Shown here: piece by piece, positions 28,885 through 38,605 of the stretch
Position numbering within the stretch: the first letter of the stretch is position 1
Layout of the letters: every line of letters starts with the position of its first letter
Assembly: GCA_035570235.1 (NCBI GenBank)
Contig: DATMML010000055.1
Span: forward strand, 1-53,306
Source of the DNA: Vicinamibacteria bacterium
GTDB taxonomy: Bacteria; Acidobacteriota; Vicinamibacteria; Fen-336
DNA length: 53,306 nucleotides
Reading direction: 5' to 3'
Position numbers and translations under genes: made by a program
Notes under the pieces: generated by a model
Told to the model about the DNA's origin: nothing
The model's database searches: none
Seen by the model: only the letters and a program-made list of their open reading frames with translations

Positions 28885-29880
28885 ATGACAGCGCCCATAG
28901 ATCCCGCCTTTCTCAAGAAGTCCGATCTGTTCGAGAACCAGCCGGAGGAGATCCTGCGGGCTGTGTTGTCCCAGGGGCGAGTGGTGGAATTCGGCCCCGG
29001 AGAGGAGGTTTTCCGCCAAGGCGACGAAGGAGACTGCCTCTTCATCGTCAAGACGGGAGTGCTCGAGATCTTGGCCACTCCCGCCGACGGCGCGGAGCCG
29101 TTGCCGGTGGCCTACCTGGGCACAGGGGAGGTGCTGGGGGAGCTGGCTCTCCTCACGGGGTCGCCGCGCACCGCGACCGCCCGGTCGCCGGAGCACGCCG
29201 AGCTGTTCACGCTCGAAAAGCCCGTGTTCCTGGATCTCATGGAGACATTGCCGGCCTTCTCCCGCAATCTGTGCCTGGTGCTGGCCAAGCGGCTGGAGGC
29301 CACGACCCTGAAGGTGCCCAACGCCTCCGGAAAGCAGCTCCAGGGCACCCTGAAGTTCTTCGACCTGGCCACCGTCATCCAGACCCTCATCGGTTCGCAC
29401 CAGACCGGCAACCTGGTGGTGACCCAGGAGGCGGGCAAGCACAAGATCGCCGAGCTCTTCTTCTTCAAGGGGAACATCGCCCGGGCCAAGTTCAAGCACT
29501 TGACCGGCGACGACGCGGTCTTCCAGCTCTTTCAGAGCGCCTTCGAAGGGGAGTTCTCGTTCAGCGGACGCACCGTGAACGAGGAGGAGGTCCAGACCGA
29601 CATCACCCTCCCCGCCATCTCGCTCCTCATGGAGTCCGTCCGCCTCCAGGACGAGCTGCCCCTGCTCAAGGAGCGCCTCCCCGACCCCGAGAGGGTGTAC
29701 CGCCAGAAGGCGGTTCAGCTGCAGTGGGAGGAGCCGGATACGGTGGAGCTCGCGGCCACGGTCTGGGCGCGTCTGAAGAAGGGAGCCTCGGTCGCGGACC
29801 TGCAGCGCGACATCCCGCGGTCCTCGTACTTTATCTACCGGACGGTCAGCACCCTGCTCGACGGCGGCCAGATCGAGTAG
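28885..29880 (+). CDS. Cyclic-nucleotide-binding domain plus DUF4388 protein
   Basis: The 331-residue protein has a cNMP-binding domain (~10-125): GPGEEVFRQGDEGDCLFIV and the phosphate-binding-cassette-like GELALLTGSPRTATARS. Residues ~148-240 are a DUF4388 domain (LQGTLKFFDLATVIQTLIGS, TGNLVV, FFFKGNIARAKFKHLTGDDAVFQL). The last ~75 residues are helical, with no clear DNA-binding helix-turn-helix. It is therefore a cytosolic cNMP effector rather than a typical Crp regulator. Its stop abuts the stop of the convergent gene with no gap. Confidence 0.88.
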   Translation: MTAPIDPAFLKKSDLFENQPEEILRAVLSQGRVVEFGPGEEVFRQGDEGDCLFIVKTGVLEILATPADGAEPLPVAYLGTGEVLGELALLTGSPRTATARSPEHAELFTLEKPVFLDLMETLPAFSRNLCLVLAKRLEATTLKVPNASGKQLQGTLKFFDLATVIQTLIGSHQTGNLVVTQEAGKHKIAELFFFKGNIARAKFKHLTGDDAVFQLFQSAFEGEFSFSGRTVNEEEVQTDITLPAISLLMESVRLQDELPLLKERLPDPERVYRQKAVQLQWEEPDTVELAATVWARLKKGASVADLQRDIPRSSYFIYRTVSTLLDGGQIE

Positions 29881-30381
29881 TCAGAGCCGGCTCGTCTCCC
29901 GGATCTGCTGCCGCAGGCGCTGGCTCTCCTCGTCCGCCGCTTCGATCTCCGCGGAGAGGCGGGTGATCTGCTGGCGCTTGGCCAGGAAGAAGTAGTTGAT
30001 CGCCTCCAGAATGACTCCGCTCACGATGGCGATGGCGATGGCCTTGGCCAGCAGCGACCCGCTCCAGGGCTGCTCGTTGCGCGCGACCTGCCAGAGAGCG
30101 TAGACCACACCCACCCCGAAGCCGTTGACGCCGACGCCGAAGCTCCCGCGGGCCACGCGGAGGTCGGCTTCCAGCCGGTCCACCATCTGCTCGTTGGCGC
30201 GCAGGGCGTCGTGCAGGGGCGTGACATCCGCCAGGACCAGCCGCACGACATCGCCCCGGCTGACCTTGTGCTGGGTGCCGCAGCCCCCGCACTTGATGTG
30301 ATCGCCGTGGGCGTAGCTGGCGGGGACGAGCACGTCCGAGCGGCAATGAACGCATCGGGCCTTCGGTACGTCGCTTCCCAT
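29881..30381 (-). CDS. Zinc-ribbon membrane protein with coiled coil
   Basis: The 166-residue protein starts with a zinc ribbon (CVHCRSD and CGGCGTQHK), continues with a helical segment (HDALRANEQMVDRLEADLRV), has one or two membrane stretches (FGVGVNGFGVGVVYALWQV and AIAIAIVSGVILEAINYFFL) and ends in a coiled coil. No family was recognised. The ATG at 30381 was preferred over an in-frame start at 30462 because the zinc ribbon begins there and GGGAG lies upstream. Confidence 0.72.
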   Translation of the reverse strand: MGSDVPKARCVHCRSDVLVPASYAHGDHIKCGGCGTQHKVSRGDVVRLVLADVTPLHDALRANEQMVDRLEADLRVARGSFGVGVNGFGVGVVYALWQVARNEQPWSGSLLAKAIAIAIVSGVILEAINYFFLAKRQQITRLSAEIEAADEESQRLRQQIRETSRL

Positions 30382-30712
30382 CGCTATCTCCCGCCCCCTG
30401 GGGGGCGCTGCGATCCGAGGCCGCCAGTGGAGAGCGTAACAGAAGCGCCCCCGCCCACTCAAGGCTTAGCCCCCTCGAGCCCCCCGCTTCCCCCATTCGG
30501 GGCCCAGGGGTCGGAGCCGGCGGTGTCGCTCCTCGGCGGGGCTGATGTCTTACCCTCGTGGGCGGCACCCCGTTCCGGGGCGAGTCGCGGTGCTATGGTA
30601 GTAGCCCGGGGCGCGGAGCCGGGTCCCGTCTCCTTCGGCCGCCTCGGCTCGGGAGCCACCCGGCCCCGGGGGGTCGCGTCAAGTCATGCGGCCCTGAACG
30701 CGGGCAAGCACC
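30382..30712. other. 331-base divergent intergenic region
   Basis: No gene is supported here. A short perfect GC hairpin (CGCCCCC / GGGGGCG around 392-407 of this kilobase, i.e. 30392-30407) lies just upstream of the gene at 30381. No promoter pair could be assigned to either flanking gene. Confidence 0.5.
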
Positions 30713-31648
30713 ATGCACGTCCTGGGCATCGACGCGGGCGGAACCAAGACCGTCGGCTACCTGGCCGGCGAGGACGGCACCGTCCTCGCCGAAGCGCGCG
30801 GGGCCGGGGCCAACCTCCAGGTGGCGGGGGAGAAGGGGGCGGAGACGGTGCTCCGGGCGGTCATGGAGCAGGCCCTGAGGGGCGCGGTCCCACCCGACGC
30901 CATCTGCCTGGGCATGGCGGGTGCGGACCGGGAGACCGACAGTCGGGTGGTGCGCGGGATCCTCCGCCGCATCGGGGGCAACGCCCGCACGCTCCTGGTG
31001 AACGACGCCTTGCTCGCCCTGGTGGCGGGCGTCGAGGATGGGCCCGGCATCGTCATCATCTGCGGCACGGGATCCATCGCCTACGGTCGCAGCGCGCGGG
31101 GGGTGGCGGCCCGTTCCGGGGGGTGGGGTCACCTCCTGGGCGACGAGGGGAGCGGCTATTGGATCGGGCTCCGGGCCCTGCGGGCGGTGGCGCGGGCAGC
31201 CGATGGCCGGGGTCCGGCTACGAGGCTGACCGCGCGGCTGCAGGCGCACTTCGGGGTCCAGAAGCCCTCCGACCTCATCCCCGCGGTCTACGAACGCAAG
31301 CGGACCCTCCCCGCGGTGGCGGCCCTCTCCGTCCACGTGGAGGCGGAGCGCGCCGCGGGCGACGCGGTCGCGGCCGCGATCCTGGAGGAGGCGGTCGACG
31401 AGCTCGTGGCCGCCGCTTCGTCCGTGACCGCCCGGCTCGGCATGCAGGAAGAGTCGTTCGCGTTCATCCTGGCCGGCGGCGTGTTCGCGGGCGTGCCTTG
31501 GCTCGGGGATCAGCTGAGCCGGCGCCTGCCAAAGGTCGCCCGACGCTCCACCGTGAGCCGCCTTCCGGTGGAACCGGCCCTAGGGGCGGTGCGTCTCGCC
31601 CTGGCCGAGGCGCGGGGGGGCGCCAAAGTGCCGCCCTACCTGGAGTAG
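30713..31648 (+). CDS. BadF/BadG-type ATPase, N-acetylglucosamine kinase-like
   Basis: The 311-residue protein has an ASKHA fold: phosphate loop GIDAGGTKTVGYL at the start, LVNDALLAL, IICGTGSIAYGR, GWGHLLGDEGSGYWIG and ILAGGVFAG. This set is typical of eukaryote-type N-acetylglucosamine kinases in the BadF family. It phosphorylates amino sugars, possibly from cell-wall recycling. Its end overlaps the end of the convergent RsbW-like gene by 13 bases. Radical-enzyme activators of this family have a Cys-rich cluster that is absent here. Confidence 0.87.
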   Translation: MHVLGIDAGGTKTVGYLAGEDGTVLAEARGAGANLQVAGEKGAETVLRAVMEQALRGAVPPDAICLGMAGADRETDSRVVRGILRRIGGNARTLLVNDALLALVAGVEDGPGIVIICGTGSIAYGRSARGVAARSGGWGHLLGDEGSGYWIGLRALRAVARAADGRGPATRLTARLQAHFGVQKPSDLIPAVYERKRTLPAVAALSVHVEAERAAGDAVAAAILEEAVDELVAAASSVTARLGMQEESFAFILAGGVFAGVPWLGDQLSRRLPKVARRSTVSRLPVEPALGAVRLALAEARGGAKVPPYLE

Positions 31649-32106
31649 GACCGCACCTTCTTCTCGAGGCGGACGACCGCGCCGCCCTGCCTCGGGAAGG
31701 AGAACGAGACCCGGTCCGTGAAGCGGCGCATGTAGAAGATGCCCCGCCCGCAGCCCTTGACCACGTTCTCCGGGGCCCGGGGGTCGGGAAGGCGAGAGGG
31801 GTCGAAGCCGGGGCCACGGTCGCGCACCGTCATCACCAGCACCCCTCTCCGGGCGAGGCGGAGGGCGACCCAGGCGGCGCCCCGGCCGTGGTGCAGGGCG
31901 TTGACGATGGCCTCGCGGAGGGCCACACCGAGGAAATGCGCGCCGTCGGGGTCGAGCCCTCCGAAACGGGCCAGACGAACGGCGAGCGCCTCGATGCGGT
32001 CCAGGGTGGACTCGCAGTGGGGTCCGTCGTTGATCTCGAGCTGCCCAGGGTCCTCCCGGCTGATCGGGCCCACCCCTGCGTTTCCTGGCTCTGGACGATA
32101 CCCCAT
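31636..32106 (-). CDS. RsbW-like anti-sigma factor ATPase
   Basis: The 156-residue product has a GHKL ATPase fold: ALREAIVNALHHGRG (N box), VRDRGPGFDPSRL (G1) and GCGRGIFYMRRFTDRV (G2), as in RsbW/SpoIIAB-type serine kinases that bind sigma factors. The ATG at 32106 is used here; an in-frame GTG at 32175 overlaps the upstream HAD stop codon (GTGA) and would add 23 residues, so it may be the real start. Its sigma factor and antagonist are not in the window; the RsbU-type phosphatase at 18663-20309 could act in the same switch. Confidence 0.83.
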   Translation of the reverse strand: MGYRPEPGNAGVGPISREDPGQLEINDGPHCESTLDRIEALAVRLARFGGLDPDGAHFLGVALREAIVNALHHGRGAAWVALRLARRGVLVMTVRDRGPGFDPSRLPDPRAPENVVKGCGRGIFYMRRFTDRVSFSFPRQGGAVVRLEKKVRSYSR

Positions 32107-32171
32107 CCCGAAGGGAGTGACGGCCGCCACGGGCCCGGTGTTCCCCGAAACCTGGGCCTGCGTGTCCGGGA

Positions 32172-32843
32172 TCACCGGCCCCGGAGGAGGTCCTCGAAGG
32201 TCGCGGCGGGCAGCGCGTCCAGCGTCGGCGCTACCACGTCCGCGACCAGGGCCGAGAAATGGGGGGATAGCACCCCCACCGACCTCATTCCCGCCCGCCG
32301 CGCGGCCTCGAGGCCGGCCGGGGCATCCTCGACCACCACGCACCGGCGGGGCGGGACGTCGACCCGCGCGGCCGCGGTCAGGAAGATCGAGGGGTCCGGT
32401 TTACCCCGCTCTATGTCCCCCGCCGTCACCACCGCGTCGAGGAAGCGGCCGATGTCGACCGCGCGCAGGACCGCCTCGACGTTTTTGGGCGGGGAGGAGG
32501 TGGCCAGGGCCTGCCGCCAGCCCTCCTTCTGGAGCCGGGCCAGCCAATCCCCCGCTCCCGGCCGCAGCTTGAGGCCGTCCTGGAGGAGCCGCGCTCGGTA
32601 GCGCTGCTCCTTCTCCTCGCCGATGCGCTGGATCTCGCTTGGGGGGAGATCGGGCCCGAACCAGCGGCGGAGGATCGTGTCGTTCAACTGGCCGAACGAG
32701 GCGGCAAAGGCCTCTGGGGTCAGGTCCCGGCCCTCGGCCGCCATCGTGTCCTGCCAGGCTTGCCAATGGTGGTCCCCGGAGTCGATGAGCGTTCCGTCCA
32801 GGTCCCACAAAACGGCGGAGAGGTCGCCCCGAGGTGACTGCAT
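32172..32843 (-). CDS. HAD-superfamily phosphatase (beta-phosphoglucomutase-like)
   Basis: The 223-residue hydrolase has motif I WDLDGTLIDSGDHHWQAW, a helical cap, motif II ATSSPP, motif III GKPDPSIF and motif IV VVVEDAPAGLEAARRAGM. It fits the beta-phosphoglucomutase/phosphoglycolate phosphatase branch; the substrate cannot be told. The ATG at 32843 follows AAGGG, and GATAAT ends six bases upstream. It precedes the RsbW-like gene and probably shares its transcript. Confidence 0.9.
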   Translation of the reverse strand: MQSPRGDLSAVLWDLDGTLIDSGDHHWQAWQDTMAAEGRDLTPEAFAASFGQLNDTILRRWFGPDLPPSEIQRIGEEKEQRYRARLLQDGLKLRPGAGDWLARLQKEGWRQALATSSPPKNVEAVLRAVDIGRFLDAVVTAGDIERGKPDPSIFLTAAARVDVPPRRCVVVEDAPAGLEAARRAGMRSVGVLSPHFSALVADVVAPTLDALPAATFEDLLRGR

Positions 32844-32849
32844 CCCTTC

Positions 32850-32855
32850 ATTATC
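32850..32855 (-). promoter_or_regulatory. -10-like GATAAT before the HAD gene
   Basis: GATAAT on the minus strand ends six bases before the ATG at 32843. No clear -35. Confidence 0.35.
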
Positions 32856-32903
32856 TGGGAGCTCTGGCTTTGGCCCTAAGCGGGGGGCTGGGTCCCACAA
32901 AAC

Positions 32904-32932
32904 TTGATCTTTTAGTAAAGATTAACTATCCT
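32904..32932 (+). promoter_or_regulatory. sufB promoter with motif shared by the sufC promoter
   Basis: TTGATC (32904-32909), 17 bases, TATCCT (32927-32932). The AT-rich spacer and -10 match the sufC promoter at 36421-36449 position by position (TTTTrGTAwrGATTrACTAT), which marks a likely regulator site overlapping the core promoter. Confidence 0.75.
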
Positions 32933-32954
32933 TTGGGTGTAGGCAGGCGGAAAC

Positions 32955-34403
<1,449 letters not shown>

Positions 34404-34517
34404 GCTCGGGCCTCCGCTTGGGCCGTCCCTCGGCAACCGGGAGTGGCCCTGCCCCCCTCGGGAAAACCCTCACCCGCCCCCGGAGAGATCCGAAAAGCCT
34501 CGCCCAAACGCCGGCCG

Positions 34518-34546
34518 TTCACAAGACGGCTACCCCGGCGTATACT
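34518..34546 (+). promoter_or_regulatory. Promoter of the GYF_2 membrane protein gene
   Basis: TTCACA (34518-34523), 17 bases, TATACT (34541-34546). The predicted leader is about 95 bases. The spacer is GC-rich and lacks the suf motif, so this gene looks independently controlled. Confidence 0.6.
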
Positions 34547-34647
34547 CAACCCGCTGAATCCGTTCCAGGGTGGCGGCGGGCAAGGCGCGGCCGGTGTGGC
34601 GTCCCGGCCGAGTGGCTGAGGCGGCTTGCGAGGCGAGGGCGTTCCCC

Positions 34648-36291
34648 ATGGCCCGTGGCTACAAGGTGCGACTCGGCGACGGCAGCGAGATCGGGCCCCT
34701 GGACCTGTCCGCGGTCCGGGAGTGGTACCAGAAGGGGTTAATCAACCGGAAGAGCGCGGTCCTCACTCCGGGGTCCAAGCGCTGGACCACCCTGGCCGAG
34801 GTCGCGGAGCTCAAGGACCTGGGCGGGGCAGCCAAGAGCCAGAGCTCTGCCGCGCTCCGCGCGGCCGTGGAGGAGGCCACCCAGTCGTCGAGCCCGACCT
34901 CCGGGCGTGCGCGGCCCCGCGACGAGGAATGGAGCGGCGCCTCGGGTTTGGCCGGGCTCGGGGACCGTTGGCGAACGCTGGTAGCGGCCCTCTTGCTCTT
35001 CGCGGCCGCGGCCGGGGTCGGCCTCGTCGCCTGGAGGCCCCAGAGTGTTCTCCCTGAGTTCGAGGGGCTTCCCTGGACGGAGTCGGCCCTGGTGCTCCTC
35101 GTCTTTGGGCTCTGTCTGGTCAAGGGCTGGGAGTGGGGCCGCAAGCTCGTCCGCTTCGCGGTCCTCCTCATTGCCGTGGGCATGTTCCCCCTCATGGGCA
35201 TCCTCGTCGCCCAGGGAGTGAGGGGCCCCGCGCTCCTGGCTGCCGTCTCGGCCTGGGTCGTCTTCTCCGGCCTGTTCGCCCTCCTCACGGGAGCCGACGT
35301 GGCCTGGCCCAAGGCGGTCCTGGCCATCCTGGTGGTGCTCGCGGGCGGAACCGGTCTTGTCTATTTCGGCTATGCCCCGGAGACGGAGGAGCGCCGCCAG
35401 GTGCGCGAGTGGGTAGCGCCCGACCGGGCGTTCACGGACGACGGACTCGGCGTCTCCTTCCAAGTGCCGCCCGGCTGGCGCATGCTGAAGAAGGACAACC
35501 CGCTCGTGGCCGCCCCCCCCGAGGCGAAGCTGACCCTGGCCCAGCCCCGGCTGGGCGGTTTCGGATTCTTCCTCGCCGAGTCCTCCCCGAGCGGCGTCGC
35601 CTCCCTCGACCAGTACCTGAATCGCGTCTTGGCCGCCCACCGCCGGACCGTGCCCTCGCTTCGCGAGGCCAGCCGCTCCGACGTGGCGGTGGGCCGGCTG
35701 AGTGGGCGCAAGGCGGTGGAAACCTGGGACAAGGAGGGCACGCGTTACGCGGAGGAGGCCGCGGTCTGGAAGGACGGCTGGGTTTACTTCGCGCTCGTGG
35801 AATGGCTTCCGGAGGGCGCCTCGTCCCCGGATCACGAGCTGGACGTCCTGCTCGCGGCCTTCCAGACCAACGGCGTGCTCGCGGAGAAGCTGAAACAGGC
35901 CGTCCAGAACGTGATCCTGGCCGTGCCCCACCTCTCTCCGACCGCGGCCGAGATGCTCATGGGCCAGAGCCAAGCCCGGGTGCTGGAGCCGGACCAGGCT
36001 TTCCGCCGAGCCCTGGATGCCGCGGCGCGCGCCCTGCCCACCTGGAGCAAGGACGACACCCAGGACTTCGCCCAGATCACGGCCGCCACCTACGCCGCCC
36101 TCTCACCCCAGGAACGCAACCGGCTGGCCGCCTATGTGGAGCGCGTCCGCGGCCGCCAGCTCACGAGCTCCGAGGACGACCGCGAGATGAGTCGGCTCAT
36201 GAAGGCGGCGGTGCTGCGTCTCTCCCCCGCCAAGCGCGAGCGGTTGCAGGCTCTCTACGAGCAGGCCATTCGCTCCGCCCCGGGCGGGTAA
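34648..36291 (+). CDS. GYF_2-domain multi-pass membrane protein inserted in the suf cluster
   Basis: The 547-residue protein starts with a GYF_2 (DUF4339) domain (~3-58; YKVRLGDGSEIGPLDLSAV, WYQKGLINRKSAVLTPGSKRW). About five membrane helices occupy ~110-260. Residues ~275-420 form a soluble domain beginning GLGVSFQVPPGWRML, similar to secreted PsbP/DUF1795-like domains, and the C-terminal ~130 residues are helical. An upstream in-frame ATG at 34570 would add 26 residues unlike the domain and was rejected. No link to Fe-S assembly is known; its own promoter suggests insertion into the cluster. Confidence 0.8.
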   Translation: MARGYKVRLGDGSEIGPLDLSAVREWYQKGLINRKSAVLTPGSKRWTTLAEVAELKDLGGAAKSQSSAALRAAVEEATQSSSPTSGRARPRDEEWSGASGLAGLGDRWRTLVAALLLFAAAAGVGLVAWRPQSVLPEFEGLPWTESALVLLVFGLCLVKGWEWGRKLVRFAVLLIAVGMFPLMGILVAQGVRGPALLAAVSAWVVFSGLFALLTGADVAWPKAVLAILVVLAGGTGLVYFGYAPETEERRQVREWVAPDRAFTDDGLGVSFQVPPGWRMLKKDNPLVAAPPEAKLTLAQPRLGGFGFFLAESSPSGVASLDQYLNRVLAAHRRTVPSLREASRSDVAVGRLSGRKAVETWDKEGTRYAEEAAVWKDGWVYFALVEWLPEGASSPDHELDVLLAAFQTNGVLAEKLKQAVQNVILAVPHLSPTAAEMLMGQSQARVLEPDQAFRRALDAAARALPTWSKDDTQDFAQITAATYAALSPQERNRLAAYVERVRGRQLTSSEDDREMSRLMKAAVLRLSPAKRERLQALYEQAIRSAPGG

Positions 36292-36327
36292 AGGGGAAGC
36301 AGCACCTTCGCTGGCTCTCGTTCCCCT
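36292..36327 (+). terminator. Possible terminator hairpin after the GYF_2 gene
   Basis: AGGGGAA (36292-36298) pairs with TTCCCCT (36321-36327), directly after the stop codon. No T-run follows, so function is uncertain. Confidence 0.3.
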
Positions 36328-36420
36328 AGCCTCTACGTCCCTGAAGGCCGTCCGCTTCACCCTGGGACCAGTAGATCCAAACTCTGGGCTAAGTCGAACT
36401 GTAGCCGCATCTTCCTAACA

Positions 36421-36449
36421 TTGACTTTTTGGTATGGATTGACTATTAT
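36421..36449 (+). promoter_or_regulatory. sufC promoter with shared suf motif
   Basis: TTGACT (36421-36426), 17 bases, TATTAT (36444-36449). The spacer repeats the sufB promoter motif. The ATG of sufC is nine bases after the -10, so this mRNA would be almost leaderless, unlike that of sufB. Confidence 0.75.
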
Positions 36450-36458
36450 GACGCCATC

Positions 36459-37262
36459 ATGCTTGAGATCAAGGACCTACATGCAAGTGTGGGGGACCGC
36501 GAGATCCTCCGCGGTCTGGACCTGTCCGTCAAGGCGGGAGAGGTCCACGCCATCATGGGCCCGAACGGCTCCGGCAAGAGCACGCTCGCCTACGTCCTGG
36601 CCGGCCGGCCGGGCTACACCGTCACCTCCGGGAGCGTCCTCTACCGAGGGCGCGACCTGCTCGCGCTCACCCCCGAGGAGCGGGCCCGGGAGGGCGTGTT
36701 CCTCGCCTTCCAGTATCCGGTCGAGATACCAGGCGTCAGCAATGTCTACTTCCTGAAGGCGGCCGTGAACGCGGTCCGCAAGCACCGCGGCTTGCCGGAG
36801 CTGGACGCCATGGATTTCCTCAACATGGTCAAGGAGAGGTCCAAGATCGTGGAGATCGACGAGGCGCTCGTGAAGCGGCCCGTCAACGAGGGCTTCTCCG
36901 GGGGCGAGAAGAAGCGGAACGAGATCTTCCAGATGGCGATCCTGGACCCCGTCCTCGCCGTCCTCGACGAGACCGATTCCGGGCTCGACATCGACGCCCT
37001 CCGGATCGTGGCCAGCGGCGTCAACCGCCTCCGCAACCCGGAGCGGGCCATGATCGTGGTCACCCACTACCAGCGCCTGCTCGAGTACGTGGTCCCAGAC
37101 TTCGTCCACGTCCTCGTAGACGGGCGCATTGCGAAGTCGGGAGGCAAGGAGATGGCCCTGGAGCTCGAGGAAAGGGGCTACGCCTGGCTCGAGAAGGAGC
37201 CCCCGCCCAGCGGAGCGGCTCTTAGCTCCCCCGCGGTGGCGGGGCCAGGACGCTCGGTGTGA
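36459..37262 (+). CDS. sufC: Fe-S assembly ATPase SufC
   Basis: The 267-residue ABC ATPase has Walker A GPNGSGKSTLAYVL, the SufC-type Q-loop LAFQYPVEIPGVSN, signature GFSGGEKKRNEIFQM and Walker B LAVLDETDSGLDIDAL. It powers the SufBC2D scaffold. The ATG at 36459 was chosen over an in-frame start at 36429, which falls inside the promoter. It overlaps sufD by four bases. Confidence 0.97.
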   Translation: MLEIKDLHASVGDREILRGLDLSVKAGEVHAIMGPNGSGKSTLAYVLAGRPGYTVTSGSVLYRGRDLLALTPEERAREGVFLAFQYPVEIPGVSNVYFLKAAVNAVRKHRGLPELDAMDFLNMVKERSKIVEIDEALVKRPVNEGFSGGEKKRNEIFQMAILDPVLAVLDETDSGLDIDALRIVASGVNRLRNPERAMIVVTHYQRLLEYVVPDFVHVLVDGRIAKSGGKEMALELEERGYAWLEKEPPPSGAALSSPAVAGPGRSV

Positions 37263-38605
37263 AGCCGATGCCGGTGGCCGAGGAAAAGGACGTCTACGCA
37301 ACGAGCTTCGAGCGGTTCGCGGAGGGCGCGGCCGCTTCCGACGCTCCCTTCCTGCGTTCCCTCCGCCGGGCCGCCATGGCCCGCTTCGCAAAGACGGGCT
37401 TTCCCACCACCCGCGACGAGCAGTGGAAGTACACGAACGTGGCCCCCATCACCCGGACCGCGTTCGCCCACGCGCGGGGGTCCGACGGGCTCGCCGTCCC
37501 GGAGGGCACCCTGGCCGCTCTCCGGCCGAGCGGCCCCGGCCGGGAGGCCGTGTTCGTGAACGGCCGGTACGCGGCGTCGCTCTCCCGCCCCGGACGTCCC
37601 ACCCCCGGGGTCGAAGTCCTGAGCCTGGGCGAGGTCCTCCGCTCTCAGCCCGAGCGCGTGGAGCCGTACCTGGCCCGGCTCACGGAGGAGGGGGCGAACG
37701 CCTTCGCCGCCCTCAACACCGCTTTTCTGGAGGATGGGGCGGCGGTCTTCCTGTCCCCGGGGGCGGTGGCGGCGGAGCCGATCCACCTCATCTTTCTGTC
37801 CACGAGCCCCGGCGTCGCCCGGGTGTCGTATCCCCGCACGCTGATCGTGGCGGGGCCGGGCAGCCGGGCCCGGATCGTGGAGAGCTACGGGGGGCCGGCG
37901 GGCGAGGTGTACTTCACGAACGCGGTGACCGAGATCGTGGCCGGGGAGAACGCGGGCATCGACCACTACAAGCTGCAGGAGGAGAGCGAGGGCGCTTTCC
38001 ACGTGTCGACCCTGGCCGTGCGCCAGGAGCGGGCGAGCCGCTTCTCCAACACCCAGATCGGCCTGGGGGCCGCCCTCTTCCGACAGGACATCGGCACCGT
38101 CTTCGGGGGGGAGGGGGGCGAGTGCGTGCTGAACGGCCTCTTCGTGGCCGACCGCGCGCAGCACACCGACACCCACACCCGCATCGACCATGCGGCGCCC
38201 CACTGCCTGAGCCGGGAGCTGTACCGGGGCATCCTGGACGGCCGGTCCCGGGGGGTCTTCCACGGCCTCATCTTGGTCCGCAGGGGCGCCCAGAAGACGG
38301 ACGCCTACCAGACCAACCGGAACCTGCTCCTGTCGCGCGAGGCCTTGGTCAACAGCACCCCCCAGCTCGAGATCCTGGCCGACGACGTGAAGTGCAAGCA
38401 CGGGTCCACGACGGGCCAGCTCGACCCGGGAGCGCTCTTCTACTTGCGGTCGCGGGGGATCGGGGAGGCCGCGGCCCGCAGCCTCCTGACCTACGCCTTT
38501 GCCAGCGAGGTCTTGCAGGGGATCCCGATCGAGAGCCTGCGCGCGGCCGTGGGCCGGCATCTTCCCTCGCCCGGCGAGCTCGAGATCAAGGAGGCAGTGG
38601 TATGA
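37259..38605 (+). CDS. sufD: Fe-S assembly scaffold protein SufD
   Basis: The 448-residue protein has the SufD hallmarks: FPTTRDEQWKYTNVAPI near residue 55, TQIGLGAALFRQDIGTVF, GLFVADRAQHTDTHTRIDH, YRGILDGRSRGVFHG and DDVKCKHGSTTGQLDPGALFY. It is the SufB paralogue in the SufBC2D complex. The GTG at 37259 overlaps the sufC stop (GTGA); an ATG at 37268 is an alternative that would shorten it by three residues. Confidence 0.95.
   Translation: MKPMPVAEEKDVYATSFERFAEGAAASDAPFLRSLRRAAMARFAKTGFPTTRDEQWKYTNVAPITRTAFAHARGSDGLAVPEGTLAALRPSGPGREAVFVNGRYAASLSRPGRPTPGVEVLSLGEVLRSQPERVEPYLARLTEEGANAFAALNTAFLEDGAAVFLSPGAVAAEPIHLIFLSTSPGVARVSYPRTLIVAGPGSRARIVESYGGPAGEVYFTNAVTEIVAGENAGIDHYKLQEESEGAFHVSTLAVRQERASRFSNTQIGLGAALFRQDIGTVFGGEGGECVLNGLFVADRAQHTDTHTRIDHAAPHCLSRELYRGILDGRSRGVFHGLILVRRGAQKTDAYQTNRNLLLSREALVNSTPQLEILADDVKCKHGSTTGQLDPGALFYLRSRGIGEAAARSLLTYAFASEVLQGIPIESLRAAVGRHLPSPGELEIKEAVV

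Noticed and set aside
34597-34640. tRNA-Ser-like stretch (GGCCGAGTGGCTGAGGCGG)
   Set aside because: It resembles a serine tRNA D-arm, but no anticodon stem, variable arm or TTC arm follows within 90 bases, and the sequence runs into the GYF_2 coding region.
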